Below are positions 1 to 8,578 of a stretch of DNA of 48,584 nucleotides, piece after piece. The translations under genes were made by a program, and so were the position numbers. Source of the DNA: CAZSNH01 sp052388455. Lineage in GTDB: Bacteria > Pseudomonadota > Alphaproteobacteria > Rhizobiales > Hyphomicrobiaceae. Each line of letters begins with the position of its first letter. The first letter of the stretch is position 1. Where the stretch lies: assembly GCA_052388455.1 (NCBI GenBank), contig JBQTIA010000025.1, positions 1-48,584 of the forward strand, read 5' to 3'. The notes beneath the pieces are model-generated. The model did no database searches. It had not been told where the DNA came from and worked only from the letters and a program-made list of their open reading frames with translations.

Positions 1-222
1 TATCCGAGCGCCTCGGCGAGTATGTGGCGGGGCGTGAGACGGTCTCCGGTTCGCTCGATCATTCTCCGCCAGCCGGTGTAGGCCGCAAGATACCACGAGG
101 CGACGCCTTTGAACGGCGCCATCCAGCCCTTGAAGCGCTGATATAAGCGTTGACGTTCTGGATGTGATAGCCGTCGTAGACGCGCTCGCCCTTACTGGCG
201 TTGAGCGAGATGTGCAGGAGCC
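1..222 (-). pseudogene. Broken IS transposase C-terminus (IS1595/ISXO2-like), cut by window edge
   Basis: Read on the minus strand, about 222 to 143 gives a stretch containing HISLNASKGERVYDGYHIQ followed by NVNAY; the reading then shifts frame near 142 and continues with RFKGWMAPFKGVASWYL and TGWRRMIERTGDRLTP down to the window edge. The HIQNVNAY...FKGW...GVA..YL..Y.GWRR pattern is the C-terminal part of ISXO2/IS1595-type DDE transposases as remembered. The N-terminal DDE region is absent to the right, so this is a truncated and frameshifted relic, not an active element. No terminal inverted repeat was identified. Confidence 0.6.
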
Positions 223-306
223 CGGCGCCGGTTGCGAATCATTCTGATGATTATTGCGCCGCCGCGGGCCGCAGGCGGCCGACGACGGACGGTATGGGGT
301 TCACGC

Positions 307-768
307 ATGTCGCGAGCGGCACCGAGGGTAAGCGGCACGACCATCCGGCGCGGCGGGGCAATCGCAGCGGCTACGGCGTGCCTGCTGATCACCACTTTCG
401 CGCTGGCGCACAGCAAGAAAGTCAAGTCGCTCGAGATCGTGCACCCGTGGACCGCGGAGACCCGCTCCGCCAGCGGGCTCATTTCGATGATCATCCGCAA
501 CGCCGGCACCAAAAGCGATCGGCTGGTCGCCGCTCGGGCCGGCTTCGGTTCGGTGAGGCTTGTCACCACTGAACCGGAGACGTCGGCCGCCATCGAAATT
601 CCGGCCTCCGGCGAAGTTCACCTCGGCCGAGGGCAGGCCCATCTCGCGTTCGACGGTTTGACACGGGCGCTGGTCGCCTATGACACCTTCCCTCTGGTGC
701 TGACGTTCGAATTTGCTGGGCCGATGACGGTCGAGGTCATGGTCGAGGCCGCCGAGCCGACGGAATAG
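307..768 (+). CDS. PCuAC-like periplasmic copper chaperone family protein, copper ligands lost
   Basis: 153 aa from ATG 307. The N-terminus has basic residues followed by a hydrophobic stretch ending in ALAHS, a probable signal peptide. The remainder follows the PCuAC (DUF461) fold pattern: HPW near the mature N-terminus, a GLISMIIRN strand, then an EIPASGEVHL strand and a C-terminal VLTFEFAGPMTVEVMVE strand. PCuAC proteins deliver Cu(I) to cytochrome oxidase. The usual HxM pair after the second strand and the HLMLM segment are replaced (VRLVTT and HLAFDG), so classical copper binding is doubtful. An upstream in-frame start at 232 is possible but would add a non-signal-like extension. Confidence 0.7.
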   Translation: MSRAAPRVSGTTIRRGGAIAAATACLLITTFALAHSKKVKSLEIVHPWTAETRSASGLISMIIRNAGTKSDRLVAARAGFGSVRLVTTEPETSAAIEIPASGEVHLGRGQAHLAFDGLTRALVAYDTFPLVLTFEFAGPMTVEVMVEAAEPTE

Positions 769-933
769 CCCGCCCACTTGGTTTCACAGGTGCCGAAAAG
801 TCGCCAAGAACTGCGTTCAGTCGTCGTTCGTCGCGGCCTGTGATCCACCGCGCATTCGTCGTCGTTGTGTTTTGATCTGGAGATGTGCTCGACGTTCGAT
901 GCGCCGGTTCCGGAGAACCATGGGAGGCGCGTC

Positions 934-1794
934 GTGGCAGAAGCGATCCATCCAGGAGTTCGCGCGGTCGTCTGGCCCCCTTCCGCGGCCCGCGCCGCAG
1001 CCGTCACGCTGATCCTTCTGGCTGGTCTCGCGGTCCCCGTCCACTTCGGCGCCGCCCTTGCCGGCGGCGCCTCGGCCCGCGACTTCATTGAAGCTCTGTA
1101 CAAATTCGATGCCGCATCCGGAACGCGCCTCGATTATTCCGGCCGCGATCTCCAATCGCTCGATCTTTCCGAAATGGACTTCAAGGGCGCGAAGCTGGCC
1201 GGCGCCGACGTGTTCGGCACGGACCTCACTCGAAGCTCGCTGCGCGGTGTCGATCTCCAGGGTGCCCGCCTCGACCGTGCCGTGATCACGCGCACCGACT
1301 TCTCCGGCGCCAGTCTCGCCGGCGTTTCGATGATGCGGCCGACCATCTTCACCACGCTCTCCAGCGACCGGCGCGAATCTCCCGTCTTCCGTGCCGCCGA
1401 CCTCAGCGGCGCCCGGCTGACCGGAAACTTCGACGGCACCGACTTCAGCGCCGCCCGCCTCGACCGCATGCAATTCGGTCCGCACGAGCCACGCGCCGAC
1501 ATCTCGTTCTATCCGCGCAATTTCTGCCGCGGCTGCAACTTCGCCGATGCCTCGCTGGCCGGGGCGAACCTCTACGACGCGTCCTTCGTCCGCGCGAGCT
1601 TCGTTCGCGCCGATTTTGCCGGCGCTAACCTGGCCCGCACCGACCTCTCGGGCGCCGATCTCACGGGGGCGAACCTCGCCGGCGCCGATCTCTCCGGCGC
1701 CGACCTCGACAGCACCATACTTGTCGGCGTCAAGGGCCTCGACAGCGTGAAGGGTTTGTCACTGGCGGTGAACGCGGAGAGGGCGCTAAGGTAA
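934..1794 (+). CDS. Pentapeptide-repeat protein, probably exported or membrane anchored
   Basis: 286 aa from GTG 934, chosen because GGAGG sits six bases upstream (923-927); a TTG start at 865 is in frame but has no such site. A hydrophobic segment (AAVTLILLAGLAVPVHF) lies near the N-terminus. The body consists of A(D/N)LXX pentapeptide repeats in two blocks, the second very regular (DLSGADLTGANLAGADLSGA), separated by a region of about 70 residues containing a CRGC pair. Such repeats form a right-handed quadrilateral beta-helix. Function is not predictable from the fold; no catalytic motif is seen. It precedes a DUF1194 gene in the same direction. Confidence 0.85.
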   Translation: MAEAIHPGVRAVVWPPSAARAAAVTLILLAGLAVPVHFGAALAGGASARDFIEALYKFDAASGTRLDYSGRDLQSLDLSEMDFKGAKLAGADVFGTDLTRSSLRGVDLQGARLDRAVITRTDFSGASLAGVSMMRPTIFTTLSSDRRESPVFRAADLSGARLTGNFDGTDFSAARLDRMQFGPHEPRADISFYPRNFCRGCNFADASLAGANLYDASFVRASFVRADFAGANLARTDLSGADLTGANLAGADLSGADLDSTILVGVKGLDSVKGLSLAVNAERALR

Positions 1795-1870
1795 GTCTGC
1801 CCCGGTCCTTCTCGCCCGCAGCGATAGCGATCGGTACGGGCTTGAAGCTGCAGCGTCGAGGTCGCCGAGA

Positions 1871-2590
1871 ATGTGGTTATGTCCTGGGTTTGAAGTCCGG
1901 CGCGGCCACCTGCTGCCCGGAATGGCTCTTTTCGGCCTGCTTTTGGTTCTCACGACGTGGCCGCTCAGGGCCGCAGACGATGTCGATACCGCCCTCATCG
2001 TCTCCGTCGACGTGTCGAATTCCGTCGATGCCCAACGCTACAAGCTGCAGATGGAGGGCATTGCCCAGGCGCTCGAAGACCCCGAGGTGATCGACGCCAT
2101 CACCTCAGGCGCCAACGGCGGCATCCTCTTCTCGATGGTCACCTGGGCCGACAAGCCCCGCATCGCCATCCCCTGGCGCCGCATCGCCTCGGCAGCGGAT
2201 TCACGCACTTTGGCTCTCGAAGTGCGGGCCTTGCCCCAGCAGGGCGGCGAGTTCACGTGCCTGACCGGAATGCTCCGCAACATTGCCGACAAGGTGGTGA
2301 CGCAGATCCCGGTCAAGGCAACCCGCATCATCATCGACGTCTCCGGCGACGGCAAGGAGAACTGCAACCCCAAGGAGCCGACGACCGAGGTCCGCGACGA
2401 GCTGGTCGCCGGCAACGTGACGATCAACGGGCTGCCGATCCTGGAAGGCGATCAGGGCGCATCGCTGGAAGCATGGTATCGGGAGAACGTCATGGGAGGT
2501 GGCGGAGCCTTCGTGCTTCCGGCTCAGGGCTTCGAGGACTTTGGCCGCGCCATCCGCCAGAAGTTCGTGATCGAGATGAGTATGCGGTGA
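1871..2590 (+). CDS. DUF1194 domain exported protein (VWA-like)
   Basis: 239 aa. ATG 1871 is preceded by GAGG nine bases upstream; an ATG at 1922 is an alternative. A signal peptide is visible (LFGLLLVLTTWPLRAAD). The mature part begins with a VWA-type metal-ion-dependent adhesion motif, DVSNS at about residues 47-51, followed by TWADKPRIAIPW and a DVSGDG strand (second metal-site loop), as in the DUF1194 family. VWA domains bind partner proteins through a divalent cation. Family function is unknown. It may be co-transcribed with the pentapeptide protein 76 bases upstream. Confidence 0.85.
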   Translation: MWLCPGFEVRRGHLLPGMALFGLLLVLTTWPLRAADDVDTALIVSVDVSNSVDAQRYKLQMEGIAQALEDPEVIDAITSGANGGILFSMVTWADKPRIAIPWRRIASAADSRTLALEVRALPQQGGEFTCLTGMLRNIADKVVTQIPVKATRIIIDVSGDGKENCNPKEPTTEVRDELVAGNVTINGLPILEGDQGASLEAWYRENVMGGGGAFVLPAQGFEDFGRAIRQKFVIEMSMR

Positions 2591-2729
2591 GGTGGTGAGT
2601 TGGTGAGGTCGTAAGTGGTGAGGTCGTGGGTGGGGAATAGTAAGTGGATCAAATTGCTGTGGCCGGAACCGAACCTATCGCTTTCTGGTGAGCTGACCCA
2701 CCACTCACGACCTCACCTCTTCACCACCC
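2591..2729. repeat. Tandem 15-mer plus long inverted repeat
   Basis: Two direct copies of a 15-mer (2601-2615 and 2616-2630, 13 of 15 identical, core TGGTGAGGTCGT) lie right after the DUF1194 stop. The segment 2602-2620 is the inverse complement of 2699-2717 with one mismatch, and similarity continues outward to 2591 and 2729. The transcript could form a long stem between two convergent genes (stop at 2590 and stop at 2730). There is no T-run, so a bidirectional terminator or a small palindromic element are both possible. Confidence 0.6.
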
Positions 2730-2930
2730 TCAAATCCCCTTCTCGTCGGACGGCGCGCACCGCCAGGCTTTGACCGTCCAGGCCGGATGGGCGTCGGCCC
2801 ACTTGGCGATGTAGGGTGGCGCCTGCATCATGCAGCTCGTCTGGTCGTACTCGGCATCGAGAGGAAACGTATAATCCTTGCACTGGCTGGGATCGGCGAC
2901 GAGACAGGCCGAAATAACGAAGCTTATCAT
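2730..2930 (-). CDS. Small conserved cysteine-containing protein
   Basis: 66 aa; the ATG at 2930 has GGAGAA five bases upstream on the minus strand. The sequence has a short hydrophobic start (MISFVISACLVADPSQC), a central SCMMQAPPYIAKWADAHP and a WTVKAWRCAP end, with four cysteines. Proteins of this pattern (Q-C-K near the start, CMMQ, W.V..WRC at the end) are remembered as short hypothetical proteins of Hyphomicrobiales. Function unknown. The next gene upstream on the same strand is fhcC, whose stop is 130 bases away, so read-through from the fhc operon is possible. Confidence 0.7.
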   Translation of the reverse strand: MISFVISACLVADPSQCKDYTFPLDAEYDQTSCMMQAPPYIAKWADAHPAWTVKAWRCAPSDEKGI

Positions 2931-3060
2931 GCAATTCTCCGTCTGACGCCCGTCCGAACCTTTGATCCGCTCGTGCCGGGTCCTCTTTTCTTGGAAAATT
3001 ACTTACGTCCGCGAGCCGGATTTGGTTTCATCGTCCGGCTGGCTATTGAAAGCGCGCAGC

Positions 3061-3864
3061 TCACTCCGTCAGCAGAATTTCGCCCTTGCCGATGCTGGCG
3101 AGATCGCCGGCATAGCGGCGGACCTTGGCCGGCAAAGGGCGCGGCGCCAGCGGTCCGAGCGTCTCGACGAAGTGCCGGCTCATGATGCGGGCGATTCCGA
3201 GGTCGTGCCAGCCGCAGTCCGCGAAGGTCGCCATCATCCGCTCGACGCGGGGTCCGATCAGCGTGCCGCGGCGCAGCAGCGGGCCGGGTCCGGCGCCGAA
3301 GCCGCGCTCGGTCCACAGGGTACCGCCCATCATGCGCGAGCCGGCCATCGCTCCGATGGTGCCGCGCGATAGGATCGTTCCACGGCGCATCCGGTCGCCC
3401 GCGCGATCGCCGATATTGCCTTCGACGACGATGGTGCCGCCGGCCATGCCCTGCTTGTCGCCGGCTCGCGGCGCGCCGACGAAATCGCCGGCCGATCCCT
3501 TGACCAGCACGAGGCCGCCGGTGAGTCCCGAGCCGAGCCACGGCCCCGCATCTCCACGGATGTCGAGACGGCCGCCGGTCATTCCCTGGCCCGCATAGGC
3601 GCCGGTAGCGCCTTCGACGATGAGCGTGCCGCCGGCGAGACCCGCGCCGATCTGATCGAAGCGCTCCGAGCCACCGCTGATGACGACCGTATCGCAGACG
3701 CTGCCCTCGACGGCGAAATGATCGCCGAGCCTGGCGCCGTCGTCGCCGATGACGAGCGTCTCGATCTCGCGCGCCGACAGAGCGGCGAGTTTTTCAGGCG
3801 TCAGGGCCGAGAGGTTCACCCGGTCGGACGGCGCAACCCGCAGCTTGAAGGTCAGCGCGCTCAT
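3061..3864 (-). CDS. fhcC: Formyltransferase/hydrolase complex subunit C (FhcC)
   Basis: 267 aa, homologous to formylmethanofuran dehydrogenase subunit C (FwdC/FmdC) and to the GXGXG domain of glutamate synthase. Repeating glycine turns are visible over about residues 60-200 (GGTLIVEGATGAYAGQGMTGG, split here as beta-helix rungs such as GGTIVVEGNIGDRAGDRMRRG-like units), giving a right-handed beta-helix. It is part of the cytoplasmic Fhc complex that takes the formyl group from formyl-H4MPT through formyl-methanofuran to formate. ATG 3864 overlaps the fhcD stop in an ATGA tetranucleotide, implying translational coupling. Last gene of fhcBADC. Confidence 0.95.
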   Translation of the reverse strand: MSALTFKLRVAPSDRVNLSALTPEKLAALSAREIETLVIGDDGARLGDHFAVEGSVCDTVVISGGSERFDQIGAGLAGGTLIVEGATGAYAGQGMTGGRLDIRGDAGPWLGSGLTGGLVLVKGSAGDFVGAPRAGDKQGMAGGTIVVEGNIGDRAGDRMRRGTILSRGTIGAMAGSRMMGGTLWTERGFGAGPGPLLRRGTLIGPRVERMMATFADCGWHDLGIARIMSRHFVETLGPLAPRPLPAKVRRYAGDLASIGKGEILLTE

Positions 3865-4778
3865 GCGATCAGGTCCTTCAGGTGATAGTGGTGCTGGCCG
3901 AGCTTGCCGCCATAGTTGCCGGCCGAGACGCGCGTCACGCCGCGGGCAGCGCCGATGTCGGTGATCGCCTTGAGGCCGACGCGCATCGACTGCGCGACTG
4001 CGGCCGACGTCAGTCCGTCGATGACGATCTCCAGTACCGCAATGGTGTCGGGACCGAGTTCGCTTTTGACCGCGCCGCGCAGCGTCGGGCAGAAGGCGTC
4101 GTTGGTCGAGGCGACGGCACCCTTGTATTTGGAGCCGACCTTCGAACCCGAGCGCACGATGCCGCCGGGGAAGGGTGTGATCACGTCCGGCACCTTGGCG
4201 ATGGCCGCCACGGCCGCTTCGGTTGTTTCGAGCAGCCCGGCGCGATCCTTGCCGATGACGAGCAGGTTGCCGCCGCCGACCGCATCGGTCGTCAGCCCGC
4301 ACTTGTCCTCGATGATGAATTCCCCGTCCATGACCGGCACGCGCCAGAAGCGGCGGGCGCCGAGCTTCTTAGAGGACTGCCAGCCGTCACCGAAGAAGCG
4401 GGGGCCCGAGGAGAGCGCGATCTTTTTCGGCGCGTCGAGCCCGTTGAAGCAGGCCGAGCCGGGGCTGGTCAGCACGCACTGGCCGACGCGGTTCTTGACC
4501 TGCGGCAGGAGCGAGTCCGGCGAGAAGCCGAACATCAGCACGCGCACGCCGGGCCGACCGTCGGGCGTCTCATCGGGGGACAGCTCCCGATCGATGCCGC
4601 ACTCGGCGCCGCAGCCGATCACGGACGTGCCGAATCCCGTCATGGTCGTGGCCGCGATCATGGCCCACCGCGCGGTGTCGGCGGTGATGACGAGTCCGGT
4701 GCCGCTCATGCCGAAGGCTTCGGCGAACGTGTTGTCGATGGCGATGCCGTTGACGGTCTTGGACTGCGCGCCGCTCAT
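3861..4778 (-). CDS. fhcD: Formylmethanofuran:tetrahydromethanopterin formyltransferase (FhcD/Ftr)
   Basis: 305 aa, close to the usual length of about 300 for Ftr. Recognisable segments are the IDNTFAEAFGM start, VIGCGAECGIDRE, the FGFSPDSL and RVGQCVLTSPGSACFNG segments, and the C-terminal GNYGGKLGQHHYHL. The enzyme moves the formyl group between N5 of H4MPT and methanofuran; in aerobic methylotrophs it works inside the Fhc complex towards formate. Both its ends overlap neighbours by four bases (ATGA with fhcA at 4775-4778 and with fhcC at 3861-3864). Confidence 0.96.
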   Translation of the reverse strand: MSGAQSKTVNGIAIDNTFAEAFGMSGTGLVITADTARWAMIAATTMTGFGTSVIGCGAECGIDRELSPDETPDGRPGVRVLMFGFSPDSLLPQVKNRVGQCVLTSPGSACFNGLDAPKKIALSSGPRFFGDGWQSSKKLGARRFWRVPVMDGEFIIEDKCGLTTDAVGGGNLLVIGKDRAGLLETTEAAVAAIAKVPDVITPFPGGIVRSGSKVGSKYKGAVASTNDAFCPTLRGAVKSELGPDTIAVLEIVIDGLTSAAVAQSMRVGLKAITDIGAARGVTRVSAGNYGGKLGQHHYHLKDLIA

Positions 4779-6463
4779 GACTTGCGGGCTCCCGTCGGCT
4801 GCACGACGACACACCCGCAAGCTCCGCCCGTGTGACCGCAGTTGCTGGCGATGATCTCGTCGTCGGAGACCGCGAAATTCTCCATGCGCACCGTGTGGTA
4901 TTTCTCGAAGTAGCTCTTCAGCGATTTTTCGATCGACTTGTCGAAGGAGGGGCGCGCGACGTGCGTGGCGCCGGCGGTGACCTTCACTACCTTGCCGTTG
5001 CGAACGATCATCTCGCCGTTCTTGAAAACGAAGATCGGCGTCTGGAACATCGCCTCGCGGTCGGCATTGTCCTCGTAGACGGTGATGTCGGCGGAAGCGC
5101 CAGGGCCGAGGTGCCCGATGGTCTTGAGGCCCAGGCTTTTCGCCGGGCCGGCGCGGGTCATGATCGCCACCTCGTAGAGCGAATACTCGCGCTCCAGGCT
5201 GCCGACGATGGACGCCTTCTGAGCGTCGGGATGGATTTTCGAGAGCATGTCGCGGCGGAAGCTCTTGTCCATCAGCAGCCGGATGAGATGCGGATAGTAG
5301 TAGAACGGAGCGCCGTTCGGGTGGTCTGTCGTCAGGAAGATGCGCCAGGGATCGTCGACCAGCAGGAACAGCTCCAGCCCAATCGCCCACTGCAGTGCGT
5401 TGACGAAGCTCTTGTCACGATACTTCATCGGCACGACGCCGCAGCCGTTGTCGCATTCGATGTCCATGACGACCCATTTGTTGGGGCTCGCGGACTTCGT
5501 ATTGCCGTACTGGCGCATGCTGTCGCCGGAGGCCGTGCAGGTCTGCCCGAACAGCACCTGACCGACGTCGATCGAGATGTTCTTGTTCTTGTTGAGCAGC
5601 TCGGCGATGCGCGGCGCGCTGGAGGAGAATTTCTTGTCGCCCTCGGTGCCGTAGCAGAAGAACTGGAGATGGGTCAGATGCACGGGCAGGCCCTCGGCCG
5701 CCTTGATGGTGGCGAGCGTCGTCTCGTCGTTGCCCGGCACGCCCAGATTGCAGCCGTGAATGTGGATCGGGTGGACGACGCCGAGCTCCTTGAGGCCGCG
5801 GGCGAGACTGAGGATGATGTCGCGCGGGGTGAGGTCGTAGTGGGCGTGCTTCTCGTCGAGATCGAGTTTCCGCTGATTGAACTTGAAGGCGCTGATGCCG
5901 CCCGGATTGACCACCTTCACCGCCAGCGCCTGGGCGGCGTGCATGGTCCAGGCGATGTAGTCCTTGACGAAGGAGAAGCTCTTCTTCTCGGTCAGCGCGC
6001 GCAGGAAGAAGTCGTCGTTGCCGAGCATGACGAAGGCGCCCTTGTCGATGATCGGCGTATCGCCCATCTCGAGGTGCGCCTGACGGGCGTTGGCCGGCAG
6101 CATGGCCGGCTCGAAGGCGGCCGTGTAGCCCATCTCGGCGTAGCGGTAGCCGGTGGTCATCGTGGACGGTACGGCGTGCCCGCAGCCGGCGCGCGTGAGG
6201 TCGGTACGGGCAACTTCTTTGCCGAGATGATCCTCCGGCATCAGCATCCGGCCGATGGTGACCTTGCCGCCGCCGATGTGGGAGTGGGGGTCGATGGCGC
6301 CCGCCATCACGACGCGGCCGGAGAGGGGATATTCCTGGTCGATGCGCGTACCGGGCGAGGGAGCGGCGACGATTTTGCCGTCGCGGACGTAGATGTCCCT
6401 GACTTCACCATTGACGCCGTGCATCGGATCGTAGACGCGGCCGCCGGAAAATTTCGTCAGCAT
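4775..6463 (-). CDS. fhcA: Formyltransferase/hydrolase complex subunit A (FhcA), amidohydrolase
   Basis: 562 aa, typical for FhcA/FwdA. An amidohydrolase-type metal site is visible at DPHSH (His60, His62) and further His residues occur at IHIHGCN and HLTHLQFF, with a late TTDHPNGAPF segment. FhcA hydrolyses formyl-methanofuran to formate and methanofuran. The C-terminus ends in a cysteine-rich CGHTGGACGC tail. The stop overlaps the fhcD start by four bases; the start lies 18 bases after the fhcB stop. Second gene of the operon. Confidence 0.96.
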   Translation of the reverse strand: MLTKFSGGRVYDPMHGVNGEVRDIYVRDGKIVAAPSPGTRIDQEYPLSGRVVMAGAIDPHSHIGGGKVTIGRMLMPEDHLGKEVARTDLTRAGCGHAVPSTMTTGYRYAEMGYTAAFEPAMLPANARQAHLEMGDTPIIDKGAFVMLGNDDFFLRALTEKKSFSFVKDYIAWTMHAAQALAVKVVNPGGISAFKFNQRKLDLDEKHAHYDLTPRDIILSLARGLKELGVVHPIHIHGCNLGVPGNDETTLATIKAAEGLPVHLTHLQFFCYGTEGDKKFSSSAPRIAELLNKNKNISIDVGQVLFGQTCTASGDSMRQYGNTKSASPNKWVVMDIECDNGCGVVPMKYRDKSFVNALQWAIGLELFLLVDDPWRIFLTTDHPNGAPFYYYPHLIRLLMDKSFRRDMLSKIHPDAQKASIVGSLEREYSLYEVAIMTRAGPAKSLGLKTIGHLGPGASADITVYEDNADREAMFQTPIFVFKNGEMIVRNGKVVKVTAGATHVARPSFDKSIEKSLKSYFEKYHTVRMENFAVSDDEIIASNCGHTGGACGCVVVQPTGARKS

Positions 6464-6481
6464 TCGGGAATGACCTGCGGG

Positions 6482-7786
6482 CTAGAGAGCGAGTTCGATG
6501 CGGGCGAGCACGTCGGTGAGTTTGGGCAGCGCGGAGGCGCGGAGCGGGCGCAGAGGCAGCGAGACGACGTTGTCGCAGCGCACGATGCGTCCCGCGTGGT
6601 CGGCGCCCGGTGTGCCGACCGGAATATAGACGTCCGGCGGGGAGGCGAACTTGATCCCCGGCGTGCCGAGCACGATGGTCGGCACCTTGGCGGCCGGCGG
6701 CGCGAGGTCGGGCGTGAAGGAGGAGACCCAGACCAGAAGATCGCCTTCGCCGGCCCCGAGCATGCGCGGAATCGTGTAGCGGAGCGGGTCGTAATCCGGC
6801 TTGCCGGTCTGGTAGCTGACGCGGAGTGGGTAGCCGCTCTGCCAGGAGCACACCGCGCCGGCCGAGACCGCTCCCTCGTTGCCGCCGAGGGAGAGACAGG
6901 CGAAGCGCGAGGTGAGGTTGATCTCCTTCACCAGCTCCGAGACGAGCTGCACGGTCATCTCGGCGTGCGGGAAGGCGAGGCTTGGAGGCGCCCAGACGAA
7001 AACGCCGTAGCTCGCCTTGCGCACCCGGTCGGCCAGGGCGGAGATTTCCGACACTTTGACGCCGGCGATCTCGTCGGCCCCGAGTGGCGCGCCCTTCAGG
7101 ACGGCGCGGAGCGCGGAGATCACATCGCTCACCCCTTCGAGCGGGCAGGCCAGCGTCACCACCTCGCCGACGCGCGGACCCGTCGCCGCCGACGTGTCGA
7201 GGCCCTTGCCGAGAAACACGATGGTCCGTTTCGGCGGCGCGTCGCTCAGCATCGAGGCTTCGTTGTGCACGATGCGCTCGAAGAAGCGCGGGTGCAGCTT
7301 GTGGATGTCGCTGCCGACGACGATGATCAGGTCGGCGCGGTTGCGGGTTTCGGTCAAGGTCGACATGAACCAGCCGGTCGACTGGAGCACTCGGAAATTG
7401 CGGTATTGGCCTTCGGACAGGGCGTGATCGACGACGCCGCCGGATTTTTCCGCCAGCGCCATGACGCCCCGGATGCCGTCCACGTCGGTACCGAGGCCGC
7501 CGTACATCGGCAGGCTCGACTTGCGGACCAGATCGGTGGCGGCGGCGACCGCCTCGTCGATGCTGGTCTCGCGGCCCCCGACCATCGCCTTCGCACTTGC
7601 AACACTGCGCTCGAAGCCGGCGATGGCCTTGTCGCAGCCGTTCTTGAGCACCTTCAGTCCGTCGCCGGCGCGTGCGATTTCCAGATCGTCACAGAGGATG
7701 CCGCAGAACGGGCAGGGGACGTTCTCGAAATTCGGCGTCGTCTTGGCGCCCGGGCTGCTCGAGCCGCCGCTCATCCACGTCATCAT
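6482..7786 (-). CDS. fhcB: Formyltransferase/hydrolase complex subunit B (FhcB)
   Basis: About 434 aa from ATG 7786 (MMTWMSGG); an in-frame start at 7885 would add residues unlike the family. The protein resembles the molybdopterin oxidoreductase-type subunit FwdB/FmdB: an N-terminal CPFCGILCDDLEI cysteine cluster, GGLGTDVDGIRG, VVGSDIHKLHPRF and a C-terminal GTPGIKFASPPDVYIPVGTPG. In methylotrophs the Fhc complex is a hydrolase and FhcB is thought not to be a working dehydrogenase. First gene of fhcBADC; the 202 bases to the divergent gene at 7989 must hold both promoters. Confidence 0.95.
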   Translation of the reverse strand: MMTWMSGGSSSPGAKTTPNFENVPCPFCGILCDDLEIARAGDGLKVLKNGCDKAIAGFERSVASAKAMVGGRETSIDEAVAAATDLVRKSSLPMYGGLGTDVDGIRGVMALAEKSGGVVDHALSEGQYRNFRVLQSTGWFMSTLTETRNRADLIIVVGSDIHKLHPRFFERIVHNEASMLSDAPPKRTIVFLGKGLDTSAATGPRVGEVVTLACPLEGVSDVISALRAVLKGAPLGADEIAGVKVSEISALADRVRKASYGVFVWAPPSLAFPHAEMTVQLVSELVKEINLTSRFACLSLGGNEGAVSAGAVCSWQSGYPLRVSYQTGKPDYDPLRYTIPRMLGAGEGDLLVWVSSFTPDLAPPAAKVPTIVLGTPGIKFASPPDVYIPVGTPGADHAGRIVRCDNVVSLPLRPLRASALPKLTDVLARIELAL

Positions 7787-7988
7787 GTGCCCGTCTCGTT
7801 CTAAAGTCGAAACGGGACCAAAGCATGTGAGCCATCCCAACTCAACAGAATGATTCTGAAACTTCGGGGCGGCGAAAACGCGCATCGATCCCCCGCCGCA
7901 ATTGCCCTCTATAGATGTTTACGGTCCGGTGGGCGATGCGCTTGCCGGGTCCCAAAAATTTTCAAGAAATCTTCCGGAGGAAGCCCGA

Positions 7989-8531
7989 ATGATCTCTCGC
8001 CGTGCCTTCGCCGCCACCGTGGCAGCGCTCGTTCCCCTCGCTGCCGCCGGCCCCCTCCTGGCGCACGGTCCCACCCGCCAGAAGGTGCAATCCCAGATCG
8101 AGATCAACGCACCGCTCGAGAAGGTTTGGGCGGCGATCGGCAATTTCCAGGACATGGGCTGGCATCCGGCCTTCGCCAAGACCGAGGGCACCGGCGGGAA
8201 TGCACCGGGCGCGACCCGCGTGCTGACGCTGGCGAACGGGGGAACGATCAACGAGACGCTGACCAAGTATGACGCAGACGCCAAGTCGATGGCCTACGAA
8301 ATCACGGCCGTCGACGTGAAGGTCGTACCCGTCACCAACTACGCGGCCACGCTCTCCGCCAAGGGTACGGCCGACAAGACCATCGTCGAGTGGCGCAGCT
8401 CCTTCTACCGCGGATACGTCAACAACGATCCCCCGCCGGAGCTGTCGGACGAGGCCGCCGTCAACGCCATCACCGGCGTCTTCAAGACCGGGCTCGAAGC
8501 TCTGAAGAAGAAGATCGAAGGCGCGGGTTGA
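7989..8531 (+). CDS. MxaD-like SRPBCC family periplasmic protein
   Basis: 180 aa with a clear signal peptide (ISRRAFAATVAALVPLAAAGPLLA; the RR pair may be Tat-like). ATG 7989 has GGAGGA at about 7977-7982. The mature part is a START/SRPBCC (polyketide cyclase 2) domain: KVQSQIEINAPLEKVWAAIGNF, then GATRVLTL, YEITAVDVKV, TIVEWRSSFYRGY and a long C-terminal helix with GVFKTGLEALKKKIE. MxaD of methanol-oxidising bacteria has this fold and stimulates interaction of methanol dehydrogenase with cytochrome c. Its position among xox accessory genes supports an MxaD-type role. Its strand faces away from fhcB. Confidence 0.85.
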   Translation: MISRRAFAATVAALVPLAAAGPLLAHGPTRQKVQSQIEINAPLEKVWAAIGNFQDMGWHPAFAKTEGTGGNAPGATRVLTLANGGTINETLTKYDADAKSMAYEITAVDVKVVPVTNYAATLSAKGTADKTIVEWRSSFYRGYVNNDPPPELSDEAAVNAITGVFKTGLEALKKKIEGAG

Positions 8532-8578
8532 AGCTGCCCATTTCCTGCTTCGGGCTAGGACCGTTCGATGTACGGCTG

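Noticed and set aside
2591..2729. Repeats considered as a CRISPR array
   Set aside because: Only two short direct copies without spacers of regular length and no cas genes.
4832..7804. 990-codon open frame on the plus strand opposite fhcA and fhcB
   Set aside because: It is antisense to two well recognised genes; the composition (Ala, Arg, Asp, Val, His rich) is what the complementary frame of GC-rich coding DNA gives, with no signal or domain.
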